Below, piece by piece: positions 23,283-33,815 of a stretch of DNA of 64,000 bases (position 1 is the stretch's first letter; every line of letters begins with the position of its first letter). A program made the position numbers and the translations under genes. The DNA is from Mesocentrotus franciscanus (Eukaryota; Echinodermata; Echinoidea; Camarodonta; Strongylocentrotidae). The notes under the pieces were generated by a model. It ran no database searches. It was given only the letters and a program-made list of their open reading frames with translations, and was not told where the DNA came from. The stretch is from contig CP137671.1 of the NCBI GenBank assembly GCA_037976565.1, forward strand, positions 28,736,025 to 28,800,024. The letters are read 5' to 3'.

Positions 23283-24752
23283 AGTAATAAATGTGCCTCA
23301 TCACCATCAACTCTGTTCTTCCTGAGGGCCATACAATTTACTGTTTCCCTAACAATTGCCAGGTACCCATTCACACCTGTTAGGAGAGTGACATATGGAT
23401 TAATGTCTTGCAAAAGGGCATTAGTGCCGACCTGCGGTTCGAACCCTTAACCCTCTGATTGAGATTCAAGGAAATAAATTAACATACCTTGATCTTTCTT
23501 TTCCTCGATTTGTCAACTTGCTATATAATTCCTTTTCAGTTTGAATGCTGCGGTGCATCAGGATATAAAGATTACATGTACTCTCTGCATCTTCCGGGGG
23601 GCTTGGCTGTGCCCGAATCATGCTGTTATGAGAACAGCACTGGAAAGGCTGACTGCACAGGAGGGGCCAAAGGTCAACCTACGAACCCTGACCTTGTGTG
23701 GCAAGATGTGAGTGTCTTTTGTTTCATTTATTAATTAACAAATTAATAATTTAATCAATTTATTTTTATATTTATAATAATAATTGATTATCTGAGAATA
23801 TATTCATTTATTTAATATTATTATTTTTGTATTAAGTTGTTTAAATGTATTTCTTATTCATTCATTTATGTATTTAGTACTGTTGTCTACTGCCAAGGGT
23901 AATATTGTCCCATTGTTATTCTTCTAGATAGAGTTGGTAGCTGTCCACTGTTCACTGTTCAGCGGTTAGTTGTCTCTCTCGTGTTGTATCTAGGCTGATC
24001 AAGTCGATACATACGTTATGATTCCTTGGGGAAAAAATAGAAACGTGTAGTTCACAAATCTGAATGTGATAATTCATATATAAATAAAAAGACACACACA
24101 TAGATTTTCCATTTCAAAACAATATATCAATATGAAGATTTGAACGATGTTAACAAGTTTATAACGAGCAGTTAACGTTACTCTTTTTTAACTGATGATT
24201 CTTCGTAATTTGTCTCTCCTCCAGGGTTGTGTTAGTGCATCAAAGGAAACGATCAAGAATCACTACATCATCATCGGAGCTATAGCATTTGGTTTTATTG
24301 TTTTTGAGGTAAATTTGCTTTTCCTTCTCTATTCATTTTTAATATCTTAATTAATTTTCTTGTGCTTGACATTTTTGTTTTTATTTCTGTTTCTTGCGAA
24401 TTACAAGTTTTCCTATAAGTAGTTGTTATTGTGATCACATGAATGCAAAATGGTTGAACTCTTCTCCATTCTATTCTAACTGTTGTTTTAGGACAAGTTT
24501 CCATAAAATGTAAATGCTGTTCTCCTCTTTTTTTCGTCATGAAATTCTCTGAATTCGATAAAACAATGTTTTTATTGTTGTAGTAGTTGTTTCTGTGTAA
24601 GCGATGTACATTGGATTATTCCTCGTAAAAAAATCATAGTTGACATCATAATTTACATTTAAATCTTTGTTTATCTACAGATCCTGACGATGGTGTTTGC
24701 TTGCTGTGTCATAAGTGGAATCAACAAAGACGGGTACGACAAATATGCGTAA
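20163..24752 (+). CDS. Tetraspanin 1 (Tsp-1), complete, 7 exons
   Basis: Exons: 20163-20228, 21358-21549, 22100-22174, 22796-22894, 23540-23707, 24225-24308 and 24681-24752. Every junction is phase 0. The product is 251 aa, a normal tetraspanin length. It has four membrane segments: about 11-33, 53-75, 87-107 and 212-240. The large extracellular loop has six cysteines: the C147-C148-G149 motif, C172-C173 in PESCC, C183 and C202. Possible N-glycosylation sites are N125 (NET) and N176 (NST). GFSGCCGAL after segment 2 and cysteines near the inner ends of the membrane segments are typical palmitoylation-type positions. Tetraspanins organise membrane microdomains and bind partner proteins; no partner can be named from sequence. 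Extra decayed copies of exon 4 lie at 22508 and 22629. It is the most diverged of the three paralogues here. Confidence 0.92.
20690..21115. repeat. Diverged tandem duplication in Tsp-1 intron 1
   Basis: Two diverged parts share GTGTGTGTG, a G-rich run, ATCACGGAAAGAA-like sequence and TTTTCTTGTTCT. No coding signal. Confidence 0.5.
22508..22605 (+). pseudogene. Decayed extra copy of Tsp-1 exon 4 (first)
   Basis: After an AG at 22507 the first about 55 bp match true exon 4 (IERSLVESMQKSINGTFGE), then the sequence changes to a fragment resembling the local SINE family (ACACCTGGGTGGAGAGTGGC) and reaches a stop. There is no donor at the expected place. It is read as a non-functional exon duplicate fused to SINE sequence. 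Confidence 0.7.
22629..22740 (+). pseudogene. Decayed extra copy of Tsp-1 exon 4 (second)
   Basis: The acceptor region (CTTTCTCTCATGTTCACAG) is the same as that of true exon 4. The copy has a small insertion and an in-frame TAG right after GGCATGCAG, then the same SINE-like continuation as the first pseudo-exon. The functional third copy starts at 22796. Confidence 0.7.
23035..23290. repeat. AAT / GAA / GAT microsatellite in Tsp-1 intron 4
   Basis: Consecutive triplet runs next to the SINE at 23,293. Confidence 0.95.
23293..23465 (-). mobile_element. SINE, same family, in Tsp-1 intron 4
   Basis: The minus-strand copy contains CAGGTACCCATTCACACC and a B-box-like GGTTCGAACCC on the plus strand. 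Its tail side abuts a long AAT/GAA/GAT triplet tract. Confidence 0.65.
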
Positions 24753-25028
24753 AAGGGTTCCATTCTCTTCAATGCTTCTCAAAAAACATTCACAAATACG
24801 CGTGGTATCAGGAGGGAGATGGGAGAGGTCAACTTATATCAAGGTGAAAGCATTCTCCGGGTTTCCACTGTCCACATGGCATTCGAGAACATTTGAAATC
24901 CGGCATTTCCACAAACAGTGATATGCAGGCAAATTTATATTAATGCATTACCATGAAACGAAAGAAATGGGGACCATGGCGCAATAAGTTTTCCAAAATA
25001 TAATTGAATGATATTAAGGTGTTATGGG

Positions 25029-25034
25029 AATAAA
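25029..25034 (+). terminator. Candidate poly(A) signal of Tsp-1
   Basis: AATAAA lies about 280 bp after the Tsp-1 stop. This is a motif only. Confidence 0.35.
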
Positions 25035-25841
25035 CACTTACCGGACATGATGATGGACGCTAAGAACATATTGACAAATAAAAAAAGTAAGTTTATCTCT
25101 AAACAGTATACACAATGATAGGAGACAAAAGAGAACTTTTTCCATTCGTATTTGTATTGCTTGTAATAGTTACTTTGGGTTTACAGGAAAGGATATTCGG
25201 TGAATTGTTGTCAAGAAATATGAATATTTATCTCTAAATGCTGACTGAGTTGATTATTTTAATTCAATCCATTTTTCTAATCGGTACACATTTTCTTAGC
25301 TTTGTTCGGGTGTCACAAATAGGCAGTCATTTCACCGTGTTGCAAATGATAACCCAAAACATCGGTTTTCTGTAAATACTTGTATAGTTTGACAAAATGT
25401 GAATAAGTGTGTACAAAGTATAAGTCAGCCCTATTTAATATGTGATGCAAACAAATTTCAAATGGATAGGGTTCAAGCCTACGTTTCCTTCGGCTTCTTT
25501 GACATTCAATATAACATGAGCAGGGAGTATGTATAGCTATAATTAAAATGTTCTTTCAAAAGCCTAAATCTAGAAACCCATACTGTTGTGCAAGAGGATT
25601 AAACATTTCTTTGTAAATATCGATGATGGTTATTTCTATTTCAAAAGTTCCTCTTACTTGCCAACACAATTTATTAGCGCTTAAGTATTCTGAATCTCAC
25701 ACACAACTTCGACTTCCAAGAGAAATTAAACTGAATCCCAAAGGCAGTGTCCTCATATGGACCAGGCTACCTGAATAGGAATTGAAATCCGCAGCCCCCC
25801 CCCCCTCGACGGGTCTGACAGATATAGTTTGTTCCAGTGTT

Positions 25842-26422
25842 GTATTTATCGCACGCTTGCAAGGAATACTAATCATGTAGTTTTTCTACGTAGTATACAT
25901 TGTTTTATTTGTATAGCAGAAACGTGTACAGCCTGTAGCACTGTCTTGAAGAAAAAAAAAATGATTTACAAAGAAATTTTATTTTTAAACGTGGAATGAT
26001 GACGTCTTTATTTCGTCAGTTCCCTGGGGGAGGGAATGATGTTGTTGCTACTCTCAATGCTGTTCAACAAGACTTGATGATATTGCCTTGATTGCAATTT
26101 TTAATTACATGTACATTATAATATTGAACTTTTATTTTGACAATTTCTCTATCATGTACAATTAATATAACATTATTTTTGAAAAATCAAATGTGTCTAA
26201 TCCTAAAATTAATCAAAATTTTTAAAAAGAAATTGAAAATAAAATTATATTTTTATGAAATTAATGAGATTAATTGATTAATTTGCCCAGGGCATATATC
26301 TCCATGATTTGTTTTTCATCAGCTTAACCAAGACTATCTCATTGACATTATGACTGCAATGAGAGGAGGATGGACAGTGTGTATAACATCAGATTACAAG
26401 AATAAAACAAGAATAAGAGAGA

Positions 26423-26517
<95 letters not shown>

Positions 26518-26769
26518 TGTGTGTGTGTGTGGGGTCTGTCTGCGTGTGCGTGTGCGCGCGCGCGCGTGTGTGTGTTTAAAAGACAGGAGAAAATGTCAAG
26601 ACAATAAGTAAAATAAGTAAAAGAAAAGACGATAAGTAAAAGTAAATGTAGGGAAGCAAAATAATGAATTGTGAGTCAGACTGATATTAAACTTGATACG
26701 TGCGTATGTATAGTAGGAAGATAGACAGAGAGAGAGAGATGAGAGAGGAAGAGAGCAAGAGAGAGAGAG

Positions 26770-26817
<48 letters not shown>

Positions 26818-28045
26818 TGGGGTCTATAGGGGAGAGTAGAGAAACAAGAGAATTAGAGATATATAGAGAGAGAGAAGGGTGGGGGGGGGGAGGGAGACGT
26901 CCAAGCCCCCTCCCCCACACAACAATGATTATAAATGAATTTAAGTGAGGCACACACAGGAAACGACAATATATAGAACCTTAAGCCCCCCATCCCAGCC
27001 CCGACAAAGTAACACCAAATGTTTAACCAGTCTGCAAAAGTATTTTTGTGAGCACAAACAAAATATTTATTGTTTAAAAATAATCACCGATCGGCTATTC
27101 AAGATTCCCTTTATTGATCTTAACTCTAAAATTCGTATCACCTAATGAAAAATTATCTGTCAATAATTATGGTCTTTTTTTAAATAGAGAGCCCTCTCGT
27201 TGAGTTTCATAATGGAATACGGTCGTAAAGACTTTCAAGAAATCAACCTAAGCAATACCAATACCCTATTGTACATCCCATATAAATCATGTTCAGATTA
27301 CATAATAGTCATTGCAATGCTCGTATATTTCAATAGATGATGGGCAGGGCTATTGCAATTGCCTTAGGTTTATTTATCGCCAGTCCTTGTAAACGTGCTA
27401 TAATTATGCTATAATTATGACACAACGTTCTGTTATGGATAGGTTAAGAAAGCAAACATATGAAAAGTAAATAGCGTTTACATATAGAAAATAGAACTAC
27501 AAGCACAACAAAAACTTTGTATCTAGAAATCCCAAGTTCTGCGACAGCACTAGTCTTATATTTATTTAACTCCACGTGCAAAATTATGCATAATTATGAT
27601 TATATTTGATATGATACAGTTTTCCATATCAGGCGTATGATGACAGCTTTGTGTGTCTCGTGATCAATTAGGCCCTAGTCACACCTTGCTCAGATATACA
27701 GGATAACGATTTTAATAAATAGGACAATATTGTATTTTCTTGATTTGATATTGTTCTGGCTCTGGCAGTCATATCTGATTGATACACGTCTGTAAAAACC
27801 CAATACACACACAGTGATGACAATTTTGTCAAAAGTGGCATTTGTCGCTAATTTGTGGACTTGTGGATTTCCCACACGGGCTTTATTACGTAACTAACTC
27901 GGGGCTGGGAAGAATAATTTGGGGGTGAGGTTTTTCCAATTTGTTTGTTTTTTCCAAAAAGAAATGAATTGTATTGACGCGTATGGGTTTTCGTGATTTC
28001 TCATGAAGTGGGATAGTACAGCTAACCTTTTTTTTCCCTTCAAAT
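25842..28045. repeat. Tsp array spacer, copy 1
   Basis: It starts with GCAAGGAATACTAATCATGT and matches 43,080-45,960 and 59,152-63,900. Homology stops near 28,045 and resumes at 33,607, so the spacer is split by 5.6 kb of inserted DNA. No gene seen. Confidence 0.8.
26419..26577. repeat. GA/GT microsatellite in the Tsp-1 downstream spacer
   Basis: A long GA run followed by GT and GC alternation. Matching shorter tracts at 43,636-43,741 and 59,718-59,765 mark the same spot in the other two spacers; a second GA tract follows in each (26,720, 43,917, 59,940). Confidence 0.95.
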
Positions 28046-28199
28046 TATATTTTATTTGATCCTCAAAACAATATACTATGATATAATATAATACAGAGTT
28101 GTGACATGATAAATAATTTTTTTAAATAAAATCATTCTATGGCATCTTGTAAAATATAACAAATGAAACCAATATTTAATTTTCAGGGCTTAAATTAAT

Positions 28200-28740
28200 T
28201 AGATTAGTCCACTGCCTGAACCTTTTCCGCCTCCCACTCCCAGCGCCTAGAGCGCATCCTGGTAGACACAAGGATCCACCGCACAGCGCTCCAAACACTA
28301 TTTAGCGACTTTTCGCACGGCGACGCAAGTGCTGACTACGGGGTATTTAAATGAGCTGTGACCGTTCGTACCCTGGCTACCGTCGCGATCTAATTTGCAG
28401 TTTCGCAACTCTGGAGTTTCCGCGCTTGCGTGACGTCAGAAAAGTCGTACCGCCATTTGCATGCAAGCCTCGCCGTCACAGTTAACAAGCGCTCTGATTG
28501 GCTGATCACGCCACCCCGTACTAGCTCGACTCCCAACGTTAATTCGGCTGAATACCGTCGTAGGTTTGGACGCTACGCGGAAATTTTCGCTCTGAGTGCG
28601 ACCCCCCGCTAATTAGCGTTGTAGAAGGCCGCGTCGCCGGTTGCGAAAACAGCGGGGAAAGAAAACACAAAAGACGGAAATCGCCGCGGCAGTGGACCAT
28701 GCTCAAAATACGAACTAGTGCGGAAGGAAAGAAAAGGAAC
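28200..28740. other. GC- and CpG-rich block with promoter-like motifs
   Basis: It stands out from the AT-rich surroundings. Motifs: TATTTAAA 28,344, TGACGTCA 28,431, ATTTGCAT 28,455 and GATTGG 28,496. No convincing coding frame. It lies inside the 5.6-kb insertion in the Tsp spacer. Confidence 0.5.
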
Positions 28741-28860
28741 ATTTCATGAATAAAAAAAACATATGAACAACGTTCGTTGAATTCGATAATGAGACTGTTT
28801 CATTAATTTTGAGGGGGTTAGTTCTTAATTACTGTATTGGTGAGTGGACCTCAAAAAGTA

Positions 28861-29206
28861 GAGGTGTTGTGGTCTAGTGGATAAGTCACCCAACTACAGA
28901 TCACAAGGTACGGGGTTCAAATCCCAGCAAGACGTTAATGTACATTTGCCACTCTTCATCCAGGTGTTAGATGGGTACCCGGTAGGATGCGAAAGTTAAT
29001 ATAGTTTGCTCAGCATTGAGAGCGTCTGTCAAATGACGCCTGGCTGGAATACTCCCCAGGGAATGGAGAATGTGCATACAGTGTATGCGGGCAAGCCTGA
29101 ATCCGATGATCGGAGTAATAACATATCCGTAAAGCGCTTAGAGACATCGTTGATGTATTAAGCACAATATATTAGCGGAAAATTATTACATTATTATTAT
29201 TCTGGA
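28861..29206 (+). mobile_element. tRNA-derived SINE with ATT-repeat tail
   Basis: TGGTCTAGTGG (A box) and GGGGTTCAAATCCC (B box) are correctly spaced. The body contains GCCACTCTTCATCCAGG and TAAAGCGCTTAGAGACAT, and the tail is ATT repeats. Relatives lie in the Tsp introns at 23,293, 41,135 and 57,150. Confidence 0.85.
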
Positions 29207-32200
29207 CATGTATATCTAGGTCTTTTTTCTTTGTATGACCCTACGTTGTATGATCTTGATAAAACACTTTTGATTAAAGATATACTAGGAAATATGCTAT
29301 TACATTTGCTTAAATATATACATTTCTTAGCTATAACTAAAATGTGATTTGTAAGCATATCGTTTGTACACTTTTCTAATACCCCTGTTATCACCGTCTT
29401 GTCATCAATTATATCAAGAAACAACTTTACATCATTCCAAAACATTTGTGTGACTTTTCAGCTCCACATAATGTGTTCGACTGTTTCATATTCAGAGCAT
29501 CCGAACGAGCAAAAAGGGGACGAAACCAATTTAATTTTATATAGCTTATAGACTGTTATAGTTCAGTGCCAAAATATTATTTAATACTTTGAACTGAAAT
29601 TCTCTTGTTTTTGTATTTATTGAAGTTTGAGCTATTAGATGGCGTGCTTTATATAATATATATATCTTGTTGGGACATACCAAATGTATTATGCAATCGA
29701 AGAGTACTTACGGGTCTTTCATATTTTTCATCTATTAGTATCTTGCAAAAATGTCTGGTCTTAGAACCGGTATGAGTCGAAAACATTCAGGAATAATGAT
29801 TTTCTCTTTTGCTTCTTCTTTAAATTCTTCATTGAACACATCTATGGTGAAATCTTTCCCACTTTTTGACAGCACTATATTGATTTCTAAATTAATCATT
29901 GAGGTCAATATAAAATTCATTTGTCAATGACTGGAAGGTTTTGCAAAGACCTTGATGAGCAATAATTTGATGAAGCAAGTATTTACCTTTCTCGAACATT
30001 TTTTTATAAAAAAATACTTTGTTATCAATTTTGATATTACAATTATTTCATTCTATCTGTGTTCTAAAGGGTTGGTCTGTTAGTATTGTTATCGAAAGCC
30101 ATTTATCTAAGAGTAATCTATAACATGCAGGCATATTCAAATAAATATTATTTACTTCACAATTGCAGTTAAACAGGAAGAGTACACCATATATTTTTTT
30201 ACATAGTAATTAAGGAAATAGTACCAAACCTGCGTATTTCAAGGCCTAATGTTGTTGATCCAAATTAGTTGTTGCGAGTCTACCAATGATTTAACGTCTA
30301 TCATTTTCAAACCTCCATTACTTAATTCTTGTATTATGAAGTTTCAGTTCACATAATTTTTCTTCTTGCAAAAGAGTTTCATTATATCCAACAAATGTTC
30401 CTCAAAGTTTGATAGTATCAACTAAGTTCACCTGTTGATTTATATCTTGTTCAATTGGTTTGGGGGTTGTATCTTTTTGGTGTCCAACTTTTAGGATCTC
30501 TGTCTTTTCTGTATTGAATTTAAGACTTGAGCATTCATGAAACAGTTCATGTATAACAAATAAGTTATTAATAGATCGAGTATTATGGCAAAAGGAGCAA
30601 AAATCGTATGCATATAGTGACAATTTAAATTCTTTAACATTTATTTTAATTCCTGCTATATCTTTGGAAGTGCGTAAACGAATTGCTAGAGTTTCTAGAA
30701 TAATTAAAAACAAATATGGAGACAGGGGATCTCCCTGTCTCCACGTCTTATTCTGGAAGTAGCCAGTAGATGTTCCATTATTTAGAACACAACCTTCTAT
30801 ATCATAATATAACTTTTTGCCCATCTAATGAAAGAAGGGCCAAAACCGAACGCTTCAAGAGCACACTAAATATAGTCATGGTCGACAGAATCGAATGCCG
30901 TCTGGAAGTCTACCGATATAATGAAACCGTTCTTTTGTTCAGTATTTAAATAATGAAGCATATCATGTATTTTAAGTATAGCTTCACTTATTCTCCTCCC
31001 TTTTATAAATGCATGTTGGTCGGGGTGGATACTTTCATCCAAAACATTTAGTGTTCTTGCATCAAGACTTTGAAACATATTTGTAACTTTTTCTTATCTT
31101 TATTCGGTTTTAATGTTAGTGTAATCATGCTTTGTTTTTGACTATTTGAAAGTTGCAGAGTATCATAAGAATAATTTAGTGAGGACAACAATGATTCTGA
31201 GATGAGTAATCAAAAGTGAACGTAAAATTCTTTAGATAGGCCGTCGCTACCAGGAGAATTTCCAGAAGGCATTTGACATAGCACTTTAAAGCACTCATCG
31301 TTAGGCAGGTTGCCTTCACAAAGCTCCATTGATCCTCTAGATAAGCAATTCCCGTTTACGTTTAAGAACTTCATAGCATTTTTGTCATGTACATCTACTG
31401 ACTGTTTTGAATATAAATTCTGGTAAAATTATTTTATCTGCCCAATAATCTCTACTTCGTTATCTAAATCGCCGTCGCTCACTGTTAATTTTTGGATACT
31501 AGACTTATTCTTACGTTGTCGTTCTAAATTCAAGAAATATTTATTATTCTTTTCCCCATATTCTGTCCTATCTGCTTTTGAACGAATAATTATGCCATCC
31601 GTTATTTTATTATAATATTCATCTAATTTTTGTTTAGCCTGTTCGTAATCATCTTTCTTCCTCTCATTCGTATTTTCACCTAACCGTTCAAAATCCTGTA
31701 TTGTCTTTTCTAAATCATTATGTTTTAACCTTTTAGTTTGTGGTTTAATTTTGCTATATCTTTGAGAGAATCGACGTATCTTGAATTTTAAATATTCCCA
31801 CCGAGTTATAGGGTTAAACAAATTCGCCCCATTCTTCCACTCTAAAAGAAAATCTTTTTAGGTTATCAGAAAGATATTCTCTGAGCATAGTGATGAATTA
31901 AATTTCCAATACCCTTTTCCAAATTTGCTGTTCTTTATTTCTATTCCTAATACAATTGCAGAGTGATCGGTCGATACGGAAGGTATTATATTCACATTTG
32001 GTCCGTTATTTTGTTGAGCGAATGGGATAAACCAGTAATCAAGTCTACTTTGACTAGATAAATCACGTTTGTTTACGCCATGTATATTGTTTTGCTTGTG
32101 GGTTGTAAAAACGCCAAACATTGCATAACTGGTTTTAACAAGGAGGTTAATTCTTGTCTGCTTCCTTAGCGTGCCTGATAATTGAATTCTTTTCCAAATC

Positions 32201-32450
32201 TACCAATGTCAGGGTTTAAAGTCCCCACCAGCAATGAAAATGGACTTTTACATACCATCAAAATTATTAAAAATTACTCCTAACTCGGACCAGAATTGCT
32301 TTTGTTCTCTAATTATATTGGGTGCATGAATATTTGCCAAAGTTGATCATAAGCTTTCATCTTAAAGATAACAAATCTACCATTTTTATAAACTTTCAAT
32401 TCTAGCTGTTCAAAATTAAATCCTTCTCGAACAGCTATCCTTTATTATAC
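29207..32450 (-). mobile_element. L1/Tx1-like LINE, 5'-truncated and dead
   Basis: Minus-strand pieces in order: end of an APE-type endonuclease (31858-32121, SRLDYWFIP, STDHSAIVLG, GKGYWKFNSSL), a linker with GIIIRSKADRTEYGEKNNKY (31429-31821), reverse transcriptase with DQHAFIKGRRI and VDFQTAFDSVDH (30866-31078) and WRQGDPLSPYLFLI (30402-30824). The pieces are broken by frameshifts and stops. The catalytic YADD box reads YAYD. No 5' leader or first ORF is seen. Confidence 0.85.
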
Positions 32451-32706
32451 GAATTTTTCAGTGGGGGTGTAGAGGACACCGATTACCGACAAAACTAGCC
32501 ACCAATTACCGACAACTATATTAATGCCAATGTCCCAATGTCTACTAATTTAACCGTATAAACCCGGGGCCGGGGCTAAATTATTTTTCCTACGAACTAT
32601 CAGGCGCGTTGCTAGGATTTTATTTTAGGTGGTAGTGAGCACGCGAAGCGTGCAAATCACTTATATAGCGCGCTCCCTATGGGGTGGGTGCAGGGAGGGG
32701 TTGTTC

Positions 32707-33031
32707 CCCCCCTCCCGCGGGAGGCGCGGAAGCTTTGTCTTTTCATTAATTTATTAGGGAAAGAAGACGATTCGTTGTACGGTTCTCGACTCTCAGTAAT
32801 CCTTGTCTGTACTCAGTTCCCCCCTCCCGCGCGAAGCACGGAAGCTTTGTCTTTTCATTAAATTATTAGAGAAAGAAGACGATTCGTTTTACCGTTTCCG
32901 ACTCTAAATCCTTGTCTGAATTCAGTTCCCCCCACCCGCGCGAAGCGCGGAAACTTAGTCGTTTCATTAAATTATTAGAGAAAGAAGACGATTCGTTGTA
33001 CCGTTCTCGACTCTTAATCATTGTCTGAATT
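32707..33031. repeat. Three tandem units of about 105-112 bp
   Basis: Units start at about 32,707, 32,819 and 32,928. Each has CCCTCCCGCG, GGAAGCTTTGTCTTTTCATT and AAGAAGACGATTCGTT. Confidence 0.85.
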
Positions 33032-33243
33032 GCAAAAAGTTTTACTTTGTCTGATAAAAAGTCACAGTTCGTAGGGAAAACAAATTTGCCGTCCAACCGA
33101 CATAATACATCTCACCGACTTCAAACTTCTGCATTGATATAGTACACGATGATCGAGCAAGAATACCGACATAGCTGACCCGACACACCAACATATCTAT
33201 GCGTATCTTTCTTGCTCCCTCGACGAGGCGACTCCACCCAACA

Positions 33244-33530
33244 ACCTCTCTCTCTACTCCAACCCCTCCTCTCTCAGGCTCTTCCCCCCCTCTCTCTCCT
33301 CTCTTTCATTCCCCGTTTCTTTTGTTTCCTTTTTATCTTTTTATCTTCTTTTTTCCCTTTTCTCCTTTTCTTTCTTTTCTCTCTTTTCCTTTCCTTCCTT
33401 TCCTCTCCTTCCTCTTTTCTTTTTCTCTTTCTTTCCTTTCTCTTTCCTTTCTTTCCTTTCTTTTCCTTTTCTTTTTTCTTTTCTTTCCCTTTCCCTCTCT
33501 TTTTTCCCCTCCCCTTTTCTCATTTTTCCC
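33244..33530. repeat. Pyrimidine (CT/TTCC) tract
   Basis: Almost 290 bp of nearly pure pyrimidine on the plus strand. Frames through it give Ser/Phe/Leu-rich peptides and are not genes. Confidence 0.9.
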
Positions 33531-33606
33531 GACGGCAGCGCAATTTTACCGACAAAATCCCGACAGGTGGGGGTGTGCACGCACACCCCTTTAGCGACGC
33601 CCCTGG

Positions 33607-33815
33607 TGACATGGGCTTTATTGATACCAAAGTACCCATGTAGGTCGCATCATTTTAAGCATTTGTTCGGTTCGTCTATATGATTGCTATATATACGCGT
33701 GCTTCGGCGACACTTGATATTTTTTATTCGAGAAAGTGGGCTCACGTAGCTCAACTAATTGATTGACTGATCTGATTTGATTTGTTCGTCGCGTTTTCTA
33801 GATTTCAACACCAAA
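33607..33815 (+). promoter_or_regulatory. Tsp-2 promoter/5' leader block
   Basis: The block contains a CTATATATAC box at 33687, a GGGCTCACGTAGCTCAA segment near 33738 and the leader up to the ATG at 33816. The same block is repeated upstream of Tsp-3 and at the window's right edge. Retention in three copies supports a shared promoter. Confidence 0.55.

Larger units (their letters stand above)
32601..33605. mobile_element. Element with CAGGSGCGTYGCTA inverted ends
   Basis: It starts CAGGCGCGTTGCTAGG and ends as the inverse of CAGGGGCGTCGCTAAA. The right end is followed at once by spacer sequence (GTGACATGGGC) that is continuous in the Tsp-3 and right-edge spacers. The inside holds a three-copy tandem repeat and a pyrimidine tract. 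No transposase recognised. Confidence 0.65.

Noticed and set aside
22969..23413. Open frames rich in Ile, His, Tyr, Met or Ser
   Set aside because: They run through AAT/GAA/GAT triplet repeats, which lack stops in several frames on both strands; no conserved domain.
28861..28935. tRNA gene
   Set aside because: A and B boxes are present but no tRNA cloverleaf can be closed, and a SINE body and ATT tail follow. It is a tRNA-derived SINE head.
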